NCBI RefSeq assembly: GCF_900111795.1
Contig: NZ_FOJQ01000012.1
Span: 1 to 56,412 of the forward strand
DNA: 56,412 bases
From: Anoxybacillus pushchinoensis
GTDB lineage: Bacteria; Bacillota; Bacilli; Bacillales; Anoxybacillaceae
Reading direction: 5' to 3'
Shown here piece after piece: positions 55,976-56,412 of this stretch; positions within the stretch are counted from its first letter, which is position 1; each line of letters starts with the position of its first letter. The notes beneath the pieces are model-generated. The model made no database searches and was not told the DNA's origin. It saw nothing but the letters and a program-made list of their open reading frames with translations. The position numbers and the translations under genes were made by a program.

Positions 55976-56065
55976 CTATAAGCATTCTGGGCATCCTTGC
56001 CAACCATTTGGAGTCATGTGACTTGGTTGAACGATAAGCATCGAGACCAACATTCTTTTCGTCAT
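55976..56065 (-). CDS. 29-residue peptide with a CPEC motif
   Basis: A tiny gene: MTKRMLVSMLIVQPSHMTPN, then GWQGCPECL, with AGAGAGG 8-9 bp before its ATG. A sigma-K-like CATATGATA lies about 47 bp upstream. It is followed within 11 bp by the coiled-coil gene, so they form one unit. The C-P-E-C end could bind metal or cross-link. No homolog recognised; coding status rests on ribosome site and context. Confidence 0.5.
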   Translation of the reverse strand: MTKRMLVSMLIVQPSHMTPNGWQGCPECL

Positions 56066-56111
56066 TTTATGCCATCCTCTCTTTTTGTTGTTTCAATATT
56101 CATTTTATTTT

Positions 56112-56120
56112 ATCATATGT
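56112..56120 (-). promoter_or_regulatory. Sigma-K-type -10 for the CPEC peptide operon
   Basis: CATATGATA on the minus strand fits CATA-N3-TA. The region expected for the -35 (about 56130-56138) directly abuts the IscB element left end. Confidence 0.4.
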
Positions 56121-56138
56121 CATATATACCAAAATAAA

Positions 56139-56380
56139 GGTCAACAACCCAATGACTAAAGTCATGGGCTTGTAAGCCCCATGTTGACCAGACCAAGGCT
56201 TGAAACAGAGCCTACGTTATAGATGTCATGACACGTTCGGGTGCTTCTCCAGCCCATTCCTCTGTCGTGCAAGATTAAACAAGCGTGGTGGGTAGCGCTA
56301 GTGTCTTGCACATAACAAGCATCTATAACATGGTCGAGGAGAATATGACCTGCTTTATGCAGAGGAAAGGGGAGAACCCT
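56139..56380 (+). ncRNA. IscB omega RNA
   Basis: IscB elements place the omega RNA directly upstream of the ORF with the guide at its 5' end. Seen: the 5' stem GGTCAACA/TGTTGACC, then a long-range stem GTTATAGATG/CATCTATAAC (56216-56225 with 56320-56329). Nested in it is GTGCAAGA/TCTTGCAC (56267-56274 with 56304-56311). The predicted guide is the flank just before 56139, about 56123-56138. RNA ends are inferred. Confidence 0.72.
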
Positions 56381-56412
56381 ATGGTTTTTGTGTTAGACAC
56401 AAACAAACGTCC
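56381..56412 (+). CDS. iscB: IscB RNA-guided nuclease, N-terminal start only (partial)
   Basis: The last 32 bases start with ATG and read MVFVLDTNKR followed by Pro, the characteristic beginning of IscB proteins (MVFVLDTNKKPL type). AGGAAAGGGGAG is the ribosome site. IscB is the RuvC/HNH ancestor of Cas9. The rest lies beyond the window. Confidence 0.82.
   Translation, partial: MVFVLDTNKR

Larger units (their letters stand above)
56139..56412 (+). mobile_element. Left end of an IscB-carrying IS200/IS605-type element (cut by window end)
   Basis: The element begins at or near the stem GGTCAACA / TGTTGACC (56139-56146 with 56182-56189), encloses GGGCTTGTAAGCCC (56166-56179), carries a long structured leader and then the start of iscB. 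The exact insertion point and the right end are not visible. It inserts just upstream of the CPEC peptide operon promoter. Confidence 0.82.

Overview
The window looks like a chromosomal segment of a thermophilic Bacillaceae, most likely Anoxybacillus or a close Geobacillus-type relative. This rests on gene order, which follows the Bacillus subtilis arg-yjzC-yjzD-yjaU-med-fabHF-yjaZ-yjbA-trpS-opp-spxA-mecA-coiA-pepF-yjbH-yjbI-cwlQ-yjbK-yjbL-yjbM-nadF-yjbO-prpE-fabI-cotO-yjcA series, plus a clpB next to the arg cluster. Strong AAAGGAGG-type ribosome sites and frequent GTG/TTG starts fit the same group. Species assignment is inference.

Layout. 1-2250: an oxygen-sensing fnr gene squeezed between the right ends of two IS200/IS605-type TnpB elements that point at it from both sides. 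2251-12007: arginine operon argCJBD-carAB-argF, then yjzC. 12008-14879: CtsR-controlled clpB and convergent yjzD. 15020-20953: yjaU, the competence lipoprotein med (no comZ follows), FapR-controlled fabH-fabF, yjaZ, a small membrane protein and yjbA. 20985-22616 (minus): trpS with a T-box leader, and a DUF3899-type membrane protein. 22909-28596: oppABCDF peptide importer. 28700-35283: spxA, cardiolipin synthase, mecA, coiA, pepF and two small membrane proteins. 35504-37989 (minus): spxH, globin yjbI, cwlQ, yjbK. 38123-42194: yjbL, relQ-type synthetase yjbM and nadF, then a second-family TnpB element that splits them from the RluA-type gene yjbO; prpE is convergent. 42996-44147: a short accessory patch (lipoprotein, broken amidase gene). 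44326-47800: rodA/ftsW-type gene, mgtE, FapR-controlled fabI. 47840-50700: an AT-rich accessory island. 50782-56065: spore coat and spore polysaccharide genes (cotO, ytcC-ytcB-ytcA orthologs, yjcA, coiled-coil protein, small CPEC peptide). 56139-end: left end of an IscB element with its omega RNA and the first codons of iscB.

The most interesting system is in the island: a 38-residue peptide gene (49625-49741), an intercistronic hairpin, a 290-residue HExxH protein of the kind linked to peptide beta-hydroxylation (49818-50690), and a divergent MFS exporter (48015-49256). Together they look like a minimal, transferred RiPP (ribosomally made, post-translationally modified peptide) cluster with an unassigned product.

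The second theme is RNA-guided transposon biology. Three TnpB-type elements of two families, plus an IscB element, occur with no TnpA in view. Two near-identical right ends differ only at three bases, all inside one hairpin and all pairing-preserving. Several candidate guides can be read directly from the flanks.

Other themes are promoters overlapping upstream terminators (clpB, fabI), stop codons supplied by or embedded in neighbouring elements, and repeated sporulation-type -10 sequences near coat genes.
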